Below, piece by piece: positions 26,468 to 37,000 of a stretch of 64,000 nucleotides of DNA. How positions within the stretch are numbered: position 1 is the first letter of the stretch; each line of letters begins with the position of its first letter. The translations under genes were made by a program, and so were the position numbers. The DNA comes from Chromohalobacter sarecensis (lineage in GTDB: Bacteria > Pseudomonadota > Gammaproteobacteria > Pseudomonadales > Halomonadaceae), in the NCBI RefSeq assembly GCF_023061135.1, contig NZ_JAKGAN010000003.1, positions 291,068-355,067 on the forward strand. Reading direction: 5' to 3'. The notes below the pieces were generated by a model that saw only the letters and a list, made by a program, of their open reading frames with translations, did no database searches and was not told where the DNA came from.

Positions 26468-28282
26468 TCACTGATGCACCCAGTTGCGTAGTTTGACTAG
26501 CAGCAGCTCGCCATCGCTGAGGGTGGCGCGTTCGTTGAGCAAGTCGATCAGCGTCGCGGGTCGGTCGGTGATGATATTGTCGACGCCCATATCGATGTAG
26601 CGCGACATGTCACGGGTGCTGTTGACGGTCCAGACATGCAATTCGCGGCCGCTGTCATGCACCATGCTGATGGTGCCGGTATCGGCGCGAGTGTGACGCA
26701 GGCCGATGATATCAGCCGGGGTCGAAGACAAAGCCCCAGGTAGCAGGAATTGGACGAAGAGCGCGGTATCGATGTCGGGGGCGTATTCCGCGACGTCCCG
26801 AATCACCCTCGGCGATAGCGAGGCGATTACGGCGCTGTCGGCGATGCCGTAACGTCGCAAGCGTTCGACGACTGCTTCGATGAGTGCCTGCTCGTTGCCG
26901 GGAATTGGTTTGAGTTCGACGTATAGGCGCGCCTTGCCATGCGCCAGGCCAATCACTTGGTCGAGCGTTGCCAAGCGTTCATCGGAAAAGTCCGCATCGA
27001 ACCAGCTACCGATATCGATATCGCGCGTTTCCTCTAGCGTCAGGTCGTTGATATCCAGTGCTTGCCCGGTAAGGCGTTCCAGCGTGCGGTCGTGCGAGAG
27101 GACGACATTGCCGTCGTGCAGTAGCCTGACATCCAGTTCCAGGTAGTCGGCGCCTTCCTGAATGGCCTGACGCATCGATGCCAGGGTGTTTTCCGGTGCT
27201 GCCATCGAGCTGCCGCGATGGGCGGTGACGGTAATATCGTCGCGCAGTTGGAAGTCGCTCAGCACCCACCCCGCTTGGAGCAGCGCGAAGACCAGCAAGA
27301 CGGCCTCGGCGGTCCAGGCCCACCAGCCCGATTTCTGGGGCGCCGGCGCGTCCGCGACACCGAGTATGCCGCCCCCCAAGCGTCGATAGAGATTGGCCAC
27401 CAGTAGACTATTGGCCACGACCCCCAGAAACGTCACGGCGATGATCGACAGCGTATAGGCCGCCACGTAGACCAGCATGACAGGAATCAGCAGCGAGATA
27501 CGATCCGGTAGGTGGCTGATCAGCGGCGAAGCCAGGCTATTGAACAGGATGCTGAATAAAACCGGCAGTGCGGCGACCCCTAGGGCGAATACCAGTACCA
27601 GTGCCGTGATACGGGTGTGTCGTCCCCGTGTCAGCGCACGACTGCGTGTCAGCGCCTGGAGAGGGGAAAGACGGTCCAGCACCAGGGCGGGTAGTGCCAG
27701 GAACCAACGCGCATAAAGCAGTGCTTGTAGCCATAGTGCGATGAGAGCGAGGCCACCGCCGAGCATGGCGAAATACCAGAAGGTCGGGGGTTTCATACGC
27801 ATCACGACGTACAGCTCGGTATCGCCAAGCAAGGCATCGTAGCAATAGCCGATCAGCAGCACGAACGGGGCGACGAGCAGCAAATGGGCGCCGACCTGGA
27901 GAAATGTGAGCCCGGCGATATCCGGAAAGCGGCGACCGATTTGCCACAGCGTGTTCATCGTCGCCCGGTAGCGTCCCGGACCGGGCGCGGCGACCAATCG
28001 CATCATGCCGCTTTGCTGCAGGAAAATCAGCAGAAAACTCAGGCCCAGCGCCACCAGACCCCAGGCAAGGCCCAAGGGGGAAAGCGCCATGTCGGCGATC
28101 TGGGCATTGCTGAGCGCGGGACGATGGAAGGCATGCAGCAGGCTGGTCAAAGTCCAGGTCGTCAACGGCACCAATACGGCCGTAGCGAGGACAGTGAAGA
28201 ATAGATGAAAAACCAGTAGCGCTCGTCCCTGAGCGCGCAATTGGGTCGCAATGTCACCCAGCAACGTGCGGGTGGCGAGCAT
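26468..28282 (-). CDS. Membrane-anchored glycerophosphoryl diester phosphodiesterase
   Basis: This 604-residue protein has an N-terminal membrane domain of about 330 residues with several helices (for example LLVFHLFFTVLATAVLVPL and LVALGLSFLLIFLQQ). It is followed by a soluble GDPD domain from about residue 355. The GDPD active site is visible: the first His in TVTAHRGSSMAAPENTLAS, the Glu/Asp pair in YLELDVRLLHDGNVVLSHD and YVELKPIPG. It should split glycerophosphodiesters to glycerol-3-phosphate and an alcohol, at or outside the membrane. The membrane part is the GDPD-linked domain of unknown exact role. Confidence 0.9.
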   Translation of the reverse strand: MLATRTLLGDIATQLRAQGRALLVFHLFFTVLATAVLVPLTTWTLTSLLHAFHRPALSNAQIADMALSPLGLAWGLVALGLSFLLIFLQQSGMMRLVAAPGPGRYRATMNTLWQIGRRFPDIAGLTFLQVGAHLLLVAPFVLLIGYCYDALLGDTELYVVMRMKPPTFWYFAMLGGGLALIALWLQALLYARWFLALPALVLDRLSPLQALTRSRALTRGRHTRITALVLVFALGVAALPVLFSILFNSLASPLISHLPDRISLLIPVMLVYVAAYTLSIIAVTFLGVVANSLLVANLYRRLGGGILGVADAPAPQKSGWWAWTAEAVLLVFALLQAGWVLSDFQLRDDITVTAHRGSSMAAPENTLASMRQAIQEGADYLELDVRLLHDGNVVLSHDRTLERLTGQALDINDLTLEETRDIDIGSWFDADFSDERLATLDQVIGLAHGKARLYVELKPIPGNEQALIEAVVERLRRYGIADSAVIASLSPRVIRDVAEYAPDIDTALFVQFLLPGALSSTPADIIGLRHTRADTGTISMVHDSGRELHVWTVNSTRDMSRYIDMGVDNIITDRPATLIDLLNERATLSDGELLLVKLRNWVHQ

Positions 28283-28339
28283 GACAACTCCTTCGTTTCC
28301 TATCTGGATGTTGCTAGCCTCGTCTGAAAAGTCGACGAG

Positions 28340-28495
28340 CGATGATCAGACAAGGCAAAAATTGGCGAAAAGACGGACTGGGCTCGCACCCGAGTTTACA
28401 GGTCGTAAATGAGTACTTTGAGCCCATTTTTAACGCCGTATGGTCGAGCGCAGGCACTTTTCAGATAGTGCCTAGGCTCGCATCGTCGCTCGCTG
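28340..28495. ncRNA. Structured intergenic element, candidate small RNA or repeat
   Basis: This noncoding stretch lies between the phosphodiesterase gene and rraA. It has three nested or successive pairings. GGGCTC (28380-28385) pairs with GAGCCC (28420-28425), enclosing TTTAC/GTAAA (28395-28399 with 28405-28409), and is followed by ATTTTT. CGAGCG (28445-28450) pairs with CGCTCG (28487-28492), enclosing the strong hairpin AGGCACT/AGTGCCT (28452-28458 with 28467-28473, 8-base loop). No convincing reading frame covers it. The character resembles dispersed intergenic elements of some proteobacteria, but no second copy is present in this window. Strand and transcription are unknown. Confidence 0.4.
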
Positions 28496-28514
28496 CAGGC
28501 AAATATCAGCGCCA

Positions 28515-29003
28515 TCAGTCATCTAGCGTTAACGCCTCATGAGCAATCACGATGCCGTTGTTGTCGGCGTAAAGCCACTGCCCCGGTGCGATCGTCACGC
28601 CGCCGAATGTGACGGGAATATCGCGCTGGCCTTCGCCACGTTTCTCGCTCTTGCGAGGGTGCGTGCCGAGCGCCTGAATACCGATCGGGGTCTCGTTGAG
28701 GATATCGACATCGCGCACGCAACCATGGACGATGATGCCGGCCCAGCCATTGTCGACGGCCTTGGCCGCCAGCATGTCGCCCAGCAGCGCGCAACGCCAG
28801 GAGTCACCGCCGTCGACGACCAGGACGGCACCATCGCCGGATTCGTTGACCGCTTCTTTGACGCGGGAATTGTCCTCGAAGCACTTGACCGTGCGCACCG
28901 GCCCGTAGAAGGCGTCGTGTCCACCGACATTGGCCAGCGATGGTTCGATTACCTTAACGTCGGGATAGGCGTCACAGATATCGGGGGTGATAATAGTGGG
29001 CAT
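28515..29003 (-). CDS. rraA: RraA-family protein (RNase E activity regulator type)
   Basis: This 162-residue protein has [46 protein letters not shown] and [20 protein letters not shown], matching RraA. RraA inhibits RNase E in E. coli. The same fold also includes 4-hydroxy-4-methyl-2-oxoglutarate aldolases; the GD-x20-R-D motif of the aldolase class (GDMLA...GCVRDVD) is also present, so either role is possible. ATG 29003 starts the conserved N terminus ([21 protein letters not shown]). Confidence 0.88.
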   Translation of the reverse strand: MPTIITPDICDAYPDVKVIEPSLANVGGHDAFYGPVRTVKCFEDNSRVKEAVNESGDGAVLVVDGGDSWRCALLGDMLAAKAVDNGWAGIIVHGCVRDVDILNETPIGIQALGTHPRKSEKRGEGQRDIPVTFGGVTIAPGQWLYADNNGIVIAHEALTLDD

Positions 29004-29111
29004 GCTGTCTCCTCGCCTGTGCGGCATTCACTGAAACAGATGCCATCATGTCATGCCTTGAGCATCGCGCCATTGCGGCCTTGGGGGGAGAAGAGCTAGC
29101 AAAATGACAGA

Positions 29112-29137
29112 AAGACGCCGGGCAAGGCCCGGCGTCT
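29112..29137 (-). terminator. Terminator of the outer-membrane barrel gene
   Basis: A 10-bp stem GACGCCGGGC/GCCCGGCGTC with a three-base loop is followed on the minus strand by TTTCTGTCATTTT. Confidence 0.8.
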
Positions 29138-29165
29138 TGTATAGCGCTGCACGCCGAGGCGTTGT

Positions 29166-29768
29166 TTAGAACTGCCAGCCCACAGATGCGGAGAAGGAAT
29201 CGATCTGGTAGTCGCTGTCGAAGTCGTAGCGCTCGTATTCGGCGCGCACCAGGAAGGGATTGAAGTTGAACTGCGCACCGGCACCGTAGACCGGGTCTAC
29301 GCCATCGTTGTCCTTCAGGTCGGTGCTCGCACCACCGAGATTACCGTCGACGTCGGTTTCCCACTTCGCCATGCCCGCCTTGGCGAACAACTCGAACCAA
29401 TGGGTGATGGGTAGTTTGCCGACCAAGCTGACGCCGTAGGCTTTCGACTCGAGGTCGGTATTGGCCGTGTCGTTGCCCTTGAGCTCGACACGTCCGAGGT
29501 CCGCATAGAACGCCTCGGTGGCGAAGTAGCGGTTGAAGTTGTAGCCGACGAAACCCTTGAAGACGTTGTCGTCATCGTCGGTGTCGAAGTCCTCGCTACC
29601 CGACTCGACGAAATCGTCAATCTCGCCGTCATCGTTTTCCAGCGAGCTAAAGCCGGTCCCGACGCCGAAGTATAAGCCTTCGGGGTTAGGGGCGGCCATG
29701 GCGTTGGGGGCGAGGACGAGCAGACTCGACGTGGCCACGGAAGCGGTGAGCAAAGCTTTGATTTTCAT
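29166..29768 (-). CDS. Outer-membrane beta-barrel protein (OmpA/OmpW-like barrel)
   Basis: This 200-residue protein has a signal peptide of about 26 residues (ALLTASVATSSLLVLAPNAMA, cut near AMA-AP). Alternating amphipathic strands follow, typical of an eight-stranded barrel, and the terminal Phe of GWQF is the usual BAM recognition signal. A very acidic external loop (about residues 46-67, rich in Asp and Glu) fits a halophile surface. Function and ligand are unknown. ATG 29768 has AAGGAG before it; the frame is open further upstream. Confidence 0.85.
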   Translation of the reverse strand: MKIKALLTASVATSSLLVLAPNAMAAPNPEGLYFGVGTGFSSLENDDGEIDDFVESGSEDFDTDDDDNVFKGFVGYNFNRYFATEAFYADLGRVELKGNDTANTDLESKAYGVSLVGKLPITHWFELFAKAGMAKWETDVDGNLGGASTDLKDNDGVDPVYGAGAQFNFNPFLVRAEYERYDFDSDYQIDSFSASVGWQF

Positions 29769-30066
29769 GGGGTTCTCCTTGATTTTCTCATTACGGCGCA
29801 CCCTTGTTTGCCGGTCTTCGAGGCGCAGCATCGGGCGGCCGGAATGTCATGGCATCCTGCCGTCTCATCCCATAGCCGTATGGCACGGGGACGCGAACGA
29901 GCGTTTCATATCTAAGCGTCTGTCCGGCTCATTGACAAGGCGAACAGTGTTAAAAAACGTACTCGGGCGTTGGCATTTGGCGACGCTTATAAAAAACGCC
30001 CCGCGCTGGCGGGGCGTTTCGGTGACCTGCACTCTTTCTCAATAGGCGAGCATTGGAGACGAGTGG
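29769..30066. other. Intergenic region between barrel gene and acnB
   Basis: These 298 bases hold the upstream side of the barrel gene and the acnB terminator (29991-30019). I see no gene. A TTGACA (29932-29937) on the plus strand has no good -10 partner and points to nothing coding. Confidence 0.6.
29991..30019 (-). terminator. acnB terminator
   Basis: An 11-bp stem AAACGCCCCGC/GCGGGGCGTTT with a four-base loop (30005-30008) gives a run of T on the minus strand, 48 bases after the acnB stop. Confidence 0.9.
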
Positions 30067-32670
30067 TCAGGCTTCCTCGGCGACCGGAATCACGTTCGCG
30101 GCCGCGTTCTGGAACTCTTCGATTTCATGGAAGTTCATGTAGCGGTAGATTTCACCCGCCATGGCGTTGAACTCGCTCATGTAACCTTTGTATTCCTCGA
30201 CGCTCGGCAAGCGTCCCTCGACGGCTGCGATGGCGGCCAACTCGGCGGAGGCAAGATAGACATTCGCGCCATCGCCTAGACGGTTGGGGAAGTTGCGCGT
30301 GGAGGTCGAGACCACGGTGGACTTGGGCGCCACGCGTGCCTGGTTGCCCATGCACAGCGAGCAGCCCGGCATTTCCATGCGTGCGCCGGCGCGCCCGTAA
30401 ATGCCGTAATAGCCCTCTTCCGTCAACTGATGTTGGTCCATCTTGGTGGGCGGTGCAAGCCACAGGCGGGTCTTCAGGCTACCGGGGGGCTGTTTCTCGA
30501 GCAGTTTGCCGGCGGCGCGGAAGTGGCCAATGTTGGTCATGCACGAGCCGATGAAGACTTCGTCGATCTTCTCGCCGGCGACCTCGGAGAGCAGGCGCGC
30601 GTCATCAGGATCGTTGGGCGCGCACAGCACGGGCTGGTCGAGTTCGCTCATGTCGATCTCGATGACGGCGGCATACTCGGCATCGGCGTCGGCGCGCATC
30701 AGGCTGGGGTCGGCCAACCACTCTTGCATGGCCTGAATGCGGCGCTCCAGCGTGCGGGCGTCGCCGTAGCCGTTGCTGATCATCCACTTGAGCAGGGTGA
30801 TGTTGGAGTTCAGATACTCGGAAACCCGCTCCTCGCCCAAGGTGATCGTGCAGCCAGCGGCGCTGCGTTCGGCGGAAGCGTCGGAGAGTTCGAACGCCTG
30901 CTCGGCGGTAAGGTCCTCGAGGCCTTCGATTTCCAGAATACGGCCCGAGAAGAAGTTCTGCTTGTTCGACTTCTCGACGGTCAAGAGGCCGTCTTTGATA
31001 GCGTAATAGGGAATCGCATGTACCAGATCACGCAGCGTGATGCCGGGCTGGCGCTCGCCCTTGAAGCGCACCAGCACGGATTCCGGCATATCCAGCGGCA
31101 TGACGCCGGTGGCGGCGGCGAAAGCGACCAGGCCCGAGCCCGCCGGGAACGAGATGCCCATCGGGAAGCGGGTGTGCGAGTCGCCGCCGGTGCCGACGGT
31201 GTCCGGCAGCAGCATGCGGTTGAGCCACGAGTGGATGATGCCGTCACCCGGACGCAGCGAAACGCCGCCGCGGTTCATGATGAAGTCAGGCAGGGTGTGA
31301 TGGGTCTCGACATCGACCGGCTTCGGATAAGCCGCCGTGTGGCAGAACGACTGCATCACCAGATCGGCCTGGAAACCGAGACACGCCAGATCCTTGAGCT
31401 CGTCGCGGGTCATCGGGCCGGTGGTGTCCTGAGAGCCCACGGTGGTCATCGTGGGCTCGCAGTACATGCCCGGACGCACGCCCCCCATGCCGCAGGCCTT
31501 GCCGACCATCTTCTGCGCCAGGGTGAAGCCCTTGCCGGTATCGATCGGCTGTTCGGGCTTACGGAAGACGTCGGAGGTGTCGAGGCCGAGTTCGTTGCGC
31601 GCTTTCTCGGTCAGGCCACGGCCGATGATCAGCGGAATGCGGCCGCCAGCGCGCACTTCGTCGAGGATGACCTGGGTCTTGAGCTCGAAGGTTGAGACGA
31701 CTTCGTCGCTGCCGTGGCGCGTCACCTTGCCCTCATAAGGATAGACATCGATGACATCGCCCATCTCGAGCTTGGAGACATCCATCTCGATAGGCAGGGC
31801 ACCGGCATCTTCCATGGTGTTGAAGAAGATCGGGGCGATCTTGCCGCCGAACACGAAGCCGCCGGCACGCTTGTTGGGCACGTTGGGAATGTCGTCGCCG
31901 AAGAACCACAAAACGGAATTGGTGGCTGACTTGCGCGACGAACCGGTGCCCACGACATCGCCGACATAGGCGACCGGGAAGCCTGTCGCCTTGACCTCGT
32001 CGATCTGTGCGATGGGGCCCTTGTTGCCCGGCGCTTCCGGCGTAATGCCCTCACGCGGATTCTTGAGCATGGCATTGGCGTGCAGCGGGATATCCGGGCG
32101 CGACCAGGCATCCGGTGCCGGCGAGAGATCGTCGGTGTTGGTTTCGCCCGGTACCTTGAACACCGCGATACTGATCTTCTCGGGCAGGGCCGGCTTGGCC
32201 AGGAACCACTCGGCTTCGGCCCAGGATTCGAGCACGGCCTGGGCGATGGCGTTGCCGTTCTTGGCGCGTTCGGCAACATCGTGGAAGGCATCGAACATCA
32301 ACAGGGTGCGCTTGAGCTGTTCACCGGCTTCCTGGGCGAGGGCGTCATCGTCGAGGAGTTCGACCAGGGTGGCGATGTTGTAGCCGCCTTGCATGGTGCC
32401 CAACAGCTTGACCGCGTGCGTCTTGTCGATCAGCGGAGAAGTGGCCTCGCCCTTGGCGATGGCGGTCAGGAAGCCGGCCTTGACGTAAGCGGCTTCGTCC
32501 ACGCCGGGCGGGACGCGGTTGGTGAGCAGATCGAGAAGCGTTTCTTCCTCGCCGGCGGGCGGCGCCTTGAGCAACTCGATCAGTTCGGCAGTCTGCTCGG
32601 CGTTGAGCGGCTGGGACGGCACGCCTTCGCGCGCGCGCTCCTCGGCATGTTGGCGGTAGGCTTCAAGCAC
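30067..32670 (-). CDS. acnB: Aconitate hydratase B
   Basis: This TCA-cycle enzyme converts citrate to isocitrate through a 4Fe-4S cluster. Cluster ligands lie in [12 protein letters not shown] and [13 protein letters not shown]. The N-terminal HEAT-like and swivel domains are typical ([49 protein letters not shown]). A GTG at 32670, with GAGGG eight bases before it, gives 867 residues starting [13 protein letters not shown]. This aligns with E. coli AcnB (865 residues, MLEEYRKH). The ATG at 32691 has no ribosome site and would add seven residues, so the GTG is preferred. Confidence 0.95.
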   Translation of the reverse strand: MLEAYRQHAEERAREGVPSQPLNAEQTAELIELLKAPPAGEEETLLDLLTNRVPPGVDEAAYVKAGFLTAIAKGEATSPLIDKTHAVKLLGTMQGGYNIATLVELLDDDALAQEAGEQLKRTLLMFDAFHDVAERAKNGNAIAQAVLESWAEAEWFLAKPALPEKISIAVFKVPGETNTDDLSPAPDAWSRPDIPLHANAMLKNPREGITPEAPGNKGPIAQIDEVKATGFPVAYVGDVVGTGSSRKSATNSVLWFFGDDIPNVPNKRAGGFVFGGKIAPIFFNTMEDAGALPIEMDVSKLEMGDVIDVYPYEGKVTRHGSDEVVSTFELKTQVILDEVRAGGRIPLIIGRGLTEKARNELGLDTSDVFRKPEQPIDTGKGFTLAQKMVGKACGMGGVRPGMYCEPTMTTVGSQDTTGPMTRDELKDLACLGFQADLVMQSFCHTAAYPKPVDVETHHTLPDFIMNRGGVSLRPGDGIIHSWLNRMLLPDTVGTGGDSHTRFPMGISFPAGSGLVAFAAATGVMPLDMPESVLVRFKGERQPGITLRDLVHAIPYYAIKDGLLTVEKSNKQNFFSGRILEIEGLEDLTAEQAFELSDASAERSAAGCTITLGEERVSEYLNSNITLLKWMISNGYGDARTLERRIQAMQEWLADPSLMRADADAEYAAVIEIDMSELDQPVLCAPNDPDDARLLSEVAGEKIDEVFIGSCMTNIGHFRAAGKLLEKQPPGSLKTRLWLAPPTKMDQHQLTEEGYYGIYGRAGARMEMPGCSLCMGNQARVAPKSTVVSTSTRNFPNRLGDGANVYLASAELAAIAAVEGRLPSVEEYKGYMSEFNAMAGEIYRYMNFHEIEEFQNAAANVIPVAEEA

Positions 32671-32936
32671 GTTGGGACCCTCGTCAGTCATCGAAACCAG
32701 GGCGGGGCGGTGCGCGTGGCGATGATCACTTCCACTCTCGCGCACGGCGGGCACGACCTGGGGCAGGTTGTCACCGGTCTAAATAGGCAGCGAGATTCTA
32801 CTCGAAACTGTCGACAATGTTAAGAAGGCCTTCTATGACGGGCGCTGAGAGGATGGTCAAAGGCATGCCGATGCATGACGGTCGCTGTAGCGGCGCGCTC
32901 GCGATACCATGCGTGCTTGGGCAAAAGGGAGGTGAG

Positions 32937-33404
32937 ATGGTCGCCAACGAGAGCAAGGCAAAGCGTATCCAGTCGCCATGCGTGGGATTGTGCTCGACGA
33001 CCGTCGGTGATCGCGTATGCCGTGGTTGCCAACGCACGGAAGACGAAATTCGCGACTGGTTCACGCTCGACGCCGAGGCTCGGGCAGCGCGCATACAGGC
33101 ATTGGATGCGTTGCGTGTGCGGGTAGCCTCGCGCTTCTTGCATGTCGACGATCCGGCATGCCTGGAGGCGCAATTGATACGCCATCGAATTCGCTTTCGC
33201 AGCGAGCAGCCATCGTTGTCACGTGCCGTGGAATTGCTGCGCGTAGGGCGTACGCGCATGCAGGACTTGAGTCGCTATGGACTACGCCTACATGCAAGCG
33301 TCGCTCGACTCGCGCCCGATACCTTGTACGCGGCGCTGCAAGAAGCGTTGATGCAGGAAGCGCTCCAGCGCCTGACGACAGCACCGACCGAGCCTTCCAT
33401 TTAA
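32937..33404 (+). CDS. DUF1289 (YdhL-like) cysteine-motif protein
   Basis: This 155-residue protein has the DUF1289 signature at its N terminus: SPCVGLCSTTVGDRVCRGC followed by QRTEDEIRDW. The four cysteines probably bind metal. The C-terminal 80 residues are alpha-helical and not recognised. The biological function of the family is unknown. ATG 32937 follows GGGAGGTGAG. It is divergent from acnB and is followed by miaE 34 bases later. Confidence 0.8.
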   Translation: MVANESKAKRIQSPCVGLCSTTVGDRVCRGCQRTEDEIRDWFTLDAEARAARIQALDALRVRVASRFLHVDDPACLEAQLIRHRIRFRSEQPSLSRAVELLRVGRTRMQDLSRYGLRLHASVARLAPDTLYAALQEALMQEALQRLTTAPTEPSI

Positions 33405-33438
33405 CTTTCATGACCCTCTCAATGGATAGAAGAAAGCC

Positions 33439-34065
33439 ATGTCCACTGACGCGAACGCCTTGCTACCCCAGGAACTAGTGAACTTCTTGCCGTGCGCGAC
33501 CCCGGATGCCTGGGTTCAGGCAGCGCTAGCGCATCCGTCGCTGTTGCTCATCGATCACGCGCAATGCGAGAAAAAAGCGGCCTCTACGGCGATGAATCTG
33601 ATGTATCGCTATGTCGAGCATACCGAGTTGCTGACCAAGATGTCGCAGCTGGCCCGCGAGGAGCTTCTGCATTTCGAGCAGGTGGTGACCTTGATGCGCG
33701 AGCGTGGCGTGCGCTATCGCCAACTCAGCGCTTCGCGCTACGCTGCAGGGTTGCGCCAGCATGTGGGTAAGGACGATCCGCAACGCCTGGTCGATACCCT
33801 GATTGTCGGCGCCTTCATCGAGGCGCGTTCGTGTGAACGCTTCGCGTCTCTGATCCCTTTTCTGGATGATGAGCTTGCCAAGTTCTACCGCGCTCTGGTT
33901 AAGTCGGAAGGACGCCATTACGAAGATTATCTGGCGCTGGCGCGGCAGTACGCCACGCAGGATATCGCGCCGCGTATCGCGTTTTTCGCCGAGCGTGAGC
34001 GCGAGCTGATCGAATCACCGGATACCTGCTTTCGCTTCCACAGCGGTGTGCCATCGGCAGCGTGA
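33439..34065 (+). CDS. miaE: tRNA 2-methylthio-N6-isopentenyladenosine-37 hydroxylase
   Basis: This non-haem di-iron monooxygenase hydroxylates ms2i6A at position 37 of tRNAs reading UNN codons. The 208-residue helical protein has diiron ligands in CEKKAASTAMNLMYRY, REELLHFEQV, FIEARSCERF and KSEGRHYEDYL. The length is normal for MiaE. It needs MiaA and MiaB, which are not in the window. Confidence 0.93.
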   Translation: MSTDANALLPQELVNFLPCATPDAWVQAALAHPSLLLIDHAQCEKKAASTAMNLMYRYVEHTELLTKMSQLAREELLHFEQVVTLMRERGVRYRQLSASRYAAGLRQHVGKDDPQRLVDTLIVGAFIEARSCERFASLIPFLDDELAKFYRALVKSEGRHYEDYLALARQYATQDIAPRIAFFAERERELIESPDTCFRFHSGVPSAA

Positions 34066-34099
34066 TCGCGCTCGCCGGCGGTAGCGGCCCAATCAGGGT

Positions 34100-37000
34100 A
34101 TGACGACGATGACTCAGGAAACCCCGGCACCGCCTCGATTGACGCTGTTCGGGCATTTTTCGATGACACTGGGGGACGCCACGCTCACCCAGTTCAGCTA
34201 TGACAAGGTCAAGGCATTGTTGGTCTACCTGTTGCTCAACGAGCAGGCGGCCAATCGTGCCGGGCTGGCGGAAATGCTGTGGCCCGACCAAGGCCTGTCG
34301 TCGGGGCGCACCAATTTGCGCCATGCGCTGCATTGTCTGCGGCAACGTCTCGGCGATGAGGCCGAATCGGCTCTGACGGTTTCGCGTCAAAGCATCGAAT
34401 TGCGTCTGGCATCGCATTGGGTGATAGATGTGCGTCGCCTCGAGACGTTGCTGCAAGCGCCGCCCGAGATCGGTGCCATCGACGAGTTGCTCACCTTGTA
34501 TTGCGGCGACCTGGTCGAAGAACTGCACTTGCCGCAGTGCAGTGATTTCCAGCGCTGGCTGATCAAGGTACGCGGCGAATGGCGCCAACGCATGATCGCC
34601 TATATCGAATGTGCGTTGGACGGCGACGATAACGTCTCCGAGGAGGTATTGCGTCAGTTGGTGAGCCGCTTCTCGGGGTATGGTCCCTTTCATGAACGCC
34701 TGGTGCACCAACTGGCCGAGAAGGGACAAATTGCCGCCGCGCATGAGCAGTTCAATGCCTATCTGGAGCTTCTGGCGCTTTCCGGCCAGCAGCCCGAGGC
34801 CGAATTTCTGCAATTGGCGCGTTACTGGTCGGGCGGCGCGCAGCCAACGGCGCCCACCTCGCCCCAAGGCGCTTTTTCGCGGACCGTGGCGCTGGACAGT
34901 GCCCCCATACGTGAAGACGAGATCGACTACCGACAGCTATCGGTGCTGGCGATTCGCTTGCACTTGCAGGGCGACTGGCAGGAGCGTGCTCAAGGGCACG
35001 CCTGTCTGCTCCTGCAAGTAGAGTTGATGCGTTGGCTTGAGCGTCAATGCCATCTACTGGGCGGGTTCTGGCTGCCTGGTGCCACCGGCGGGCTGGGGCT
35101 GGCCTGCTTTGGTACCCATGGTCCGGCGCACCAATTGGCCGAGCTGGTGGCGTTGTACGAGCATTGCCGTCGCCAGCTCCCCGAAGAGGTTCAGCGTCAC
35201 TGGTCGGGGGGCGATCCGGCGCCGCGTTTCGAGCTGGCGGCGGGGCTCAACAGTGGGCGTGGGTTGTATCTACCCGAACGCCGCCTGGCCGACCCCCTGG
35301 GGCAAGTGACGCAACCGGCGCTCGAGCTCATGAGCGCCGCTCAGGGCAGCGAGTTGGTGATTTCGCAGGAGGCGAGCCAGCACATGCCCCCCGCGCTGGA
35401 TCTGCAGCCGCGCCTGACGACACGCTTGCTGGCCGCCGACGGACGGGTGCGCCTTCGTGCGTTGGTGCTAGGGGTCGACGAAGGCGGACGCGATGCCACG
35501 CCGCCGAGCTTGATCGGACGCGAAGCGGCACTGCGCCAGTTGCGTGATGCACTGGCCCGGGTGGTTATCGGGTTGCGCCAAAGCGTGCTGGTGCAAGGCG
35601 CGCTGGGTATGGGGAAATCGGCGTTGCTGGTGAGCTTTCGGCAACTGGAGCAAAGTCAGGAGATCGCCCTGTGTTGGCAGCCGACGACGCGATTGTCGAG
35701 CCAGACGCCTTACGGCGTGGTGCGCGCATTGTTGCGCTGGTATCTCGACCGCGACGTCGATGGCTCGACGCTGGCTGCCTGGTTGGCCAATGAATCGGCA
35801 CTGGAAGAATCGCGGCGCGAGGTGCTCTACCACGCGCTGAGCGATGGCGGTGACGGCGACATCGGTGAGAGCCTCGAACCGGTCACGCAACTCTTTCACT
35901 CGCTTATCGAGCGCATCACCGCGAATCGCCCGCTAGCCTTGGTCATCGATGACCTGCAATGGCTGGATGAGCTCTCGCTCAAGGTGTTGCTGGCATTGCA
36001 GGCACGCTTGCCGATCAACGTCCCCTTCATGCTGATTGCCAGCCACCATGGGCGCGAGGCGTTGCCGGTGCGGCTCAACTGGGACCAGCACATCGTGCTG
36101 GGGCGCTTGGACAGTACGCAGTCGTCACGCTTGCTGGTGCAACTCGCCAAGCATTATCGGCTGCACATCACCCCGCGTCTTCGTGAGCAGCTCATTGAGC
36201 GTTGCGATGGGGTGCCGCTTTACTTGCAGGAAATTTGTCGGCGTCTCGACTTGGATCGCCGCGAAGGGCGTCGCGTGCAAGTGGATGAGTTGCCACGCGG
36301 GTTGCTGGGGCTTCTTTCCAGCCGCATCGAGCAGCTCGATGCCGACCGCGATGTGGCGCATGTCGCGGCGGTGCTCGGGCGTCAGTTCCGAGTCGCCTTC
36401 CTGCGCGAATGCACCGGGCTCGGTGAGACGCGCCTCAAGCAAGTGCTCGATCACATGCAGCGCCTGGAAATCATCGAGCCCTGCCATGGCGACAGCCCGT
36501 TCGACTACCAGTTCGTTCATCAATTGTTGCAGGAAGCCGCGTACCTTTCCTGTCCTCGCGATGTCAGGGAGCGGCTACACCACCAGGTCGTCACGCTCAT
36601 CGAGGATCGCTTCCCGGCCTTGATTGGCCAGCATCCGGGATATTTCGCGTCGCACTTGCGGTGCAGCGGTGACCATGCGCGCGCGGCGCGCTACTTCGAG
36701 CTTGCCGCGCGGGCCGCCCTCAAGTTGAGCGCCAACCGCACGGCGCTAAAGATGGCCGATTCGGGGCTGGAGTGCCTGCAAGATCTCGCGTTGCAGGAAG
36801 AGCGCTATATCAGCCTGTTGACGGTGCGCGGCCAGGCCGCCTTTGCGCTCGAGGGCCACGGTTCACCCACGGCGCATGAGAGCTTCGTGCGCGCCAAGGA
36901 GATGCTGGGAACGCTGGAGGCGCGGCGTGATGAAGACGACGAAGCGGATGATGAGCAGCCATTCCTGGTGACCTGGGGGCTATGGGTCGGCTGCAGCCAG

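Noticed and set aside
29932..29960. TTGACA on the plus strand as a promoter
   Set aside because: There is no good -10 at proper spacing, and no gene or structured RNA follows before the acnB end.
30430..31695. Plus-strand frame of 421 codons inside acnB
   Set aside because: It is antisense to acnB, and the product has no recognisable fold.
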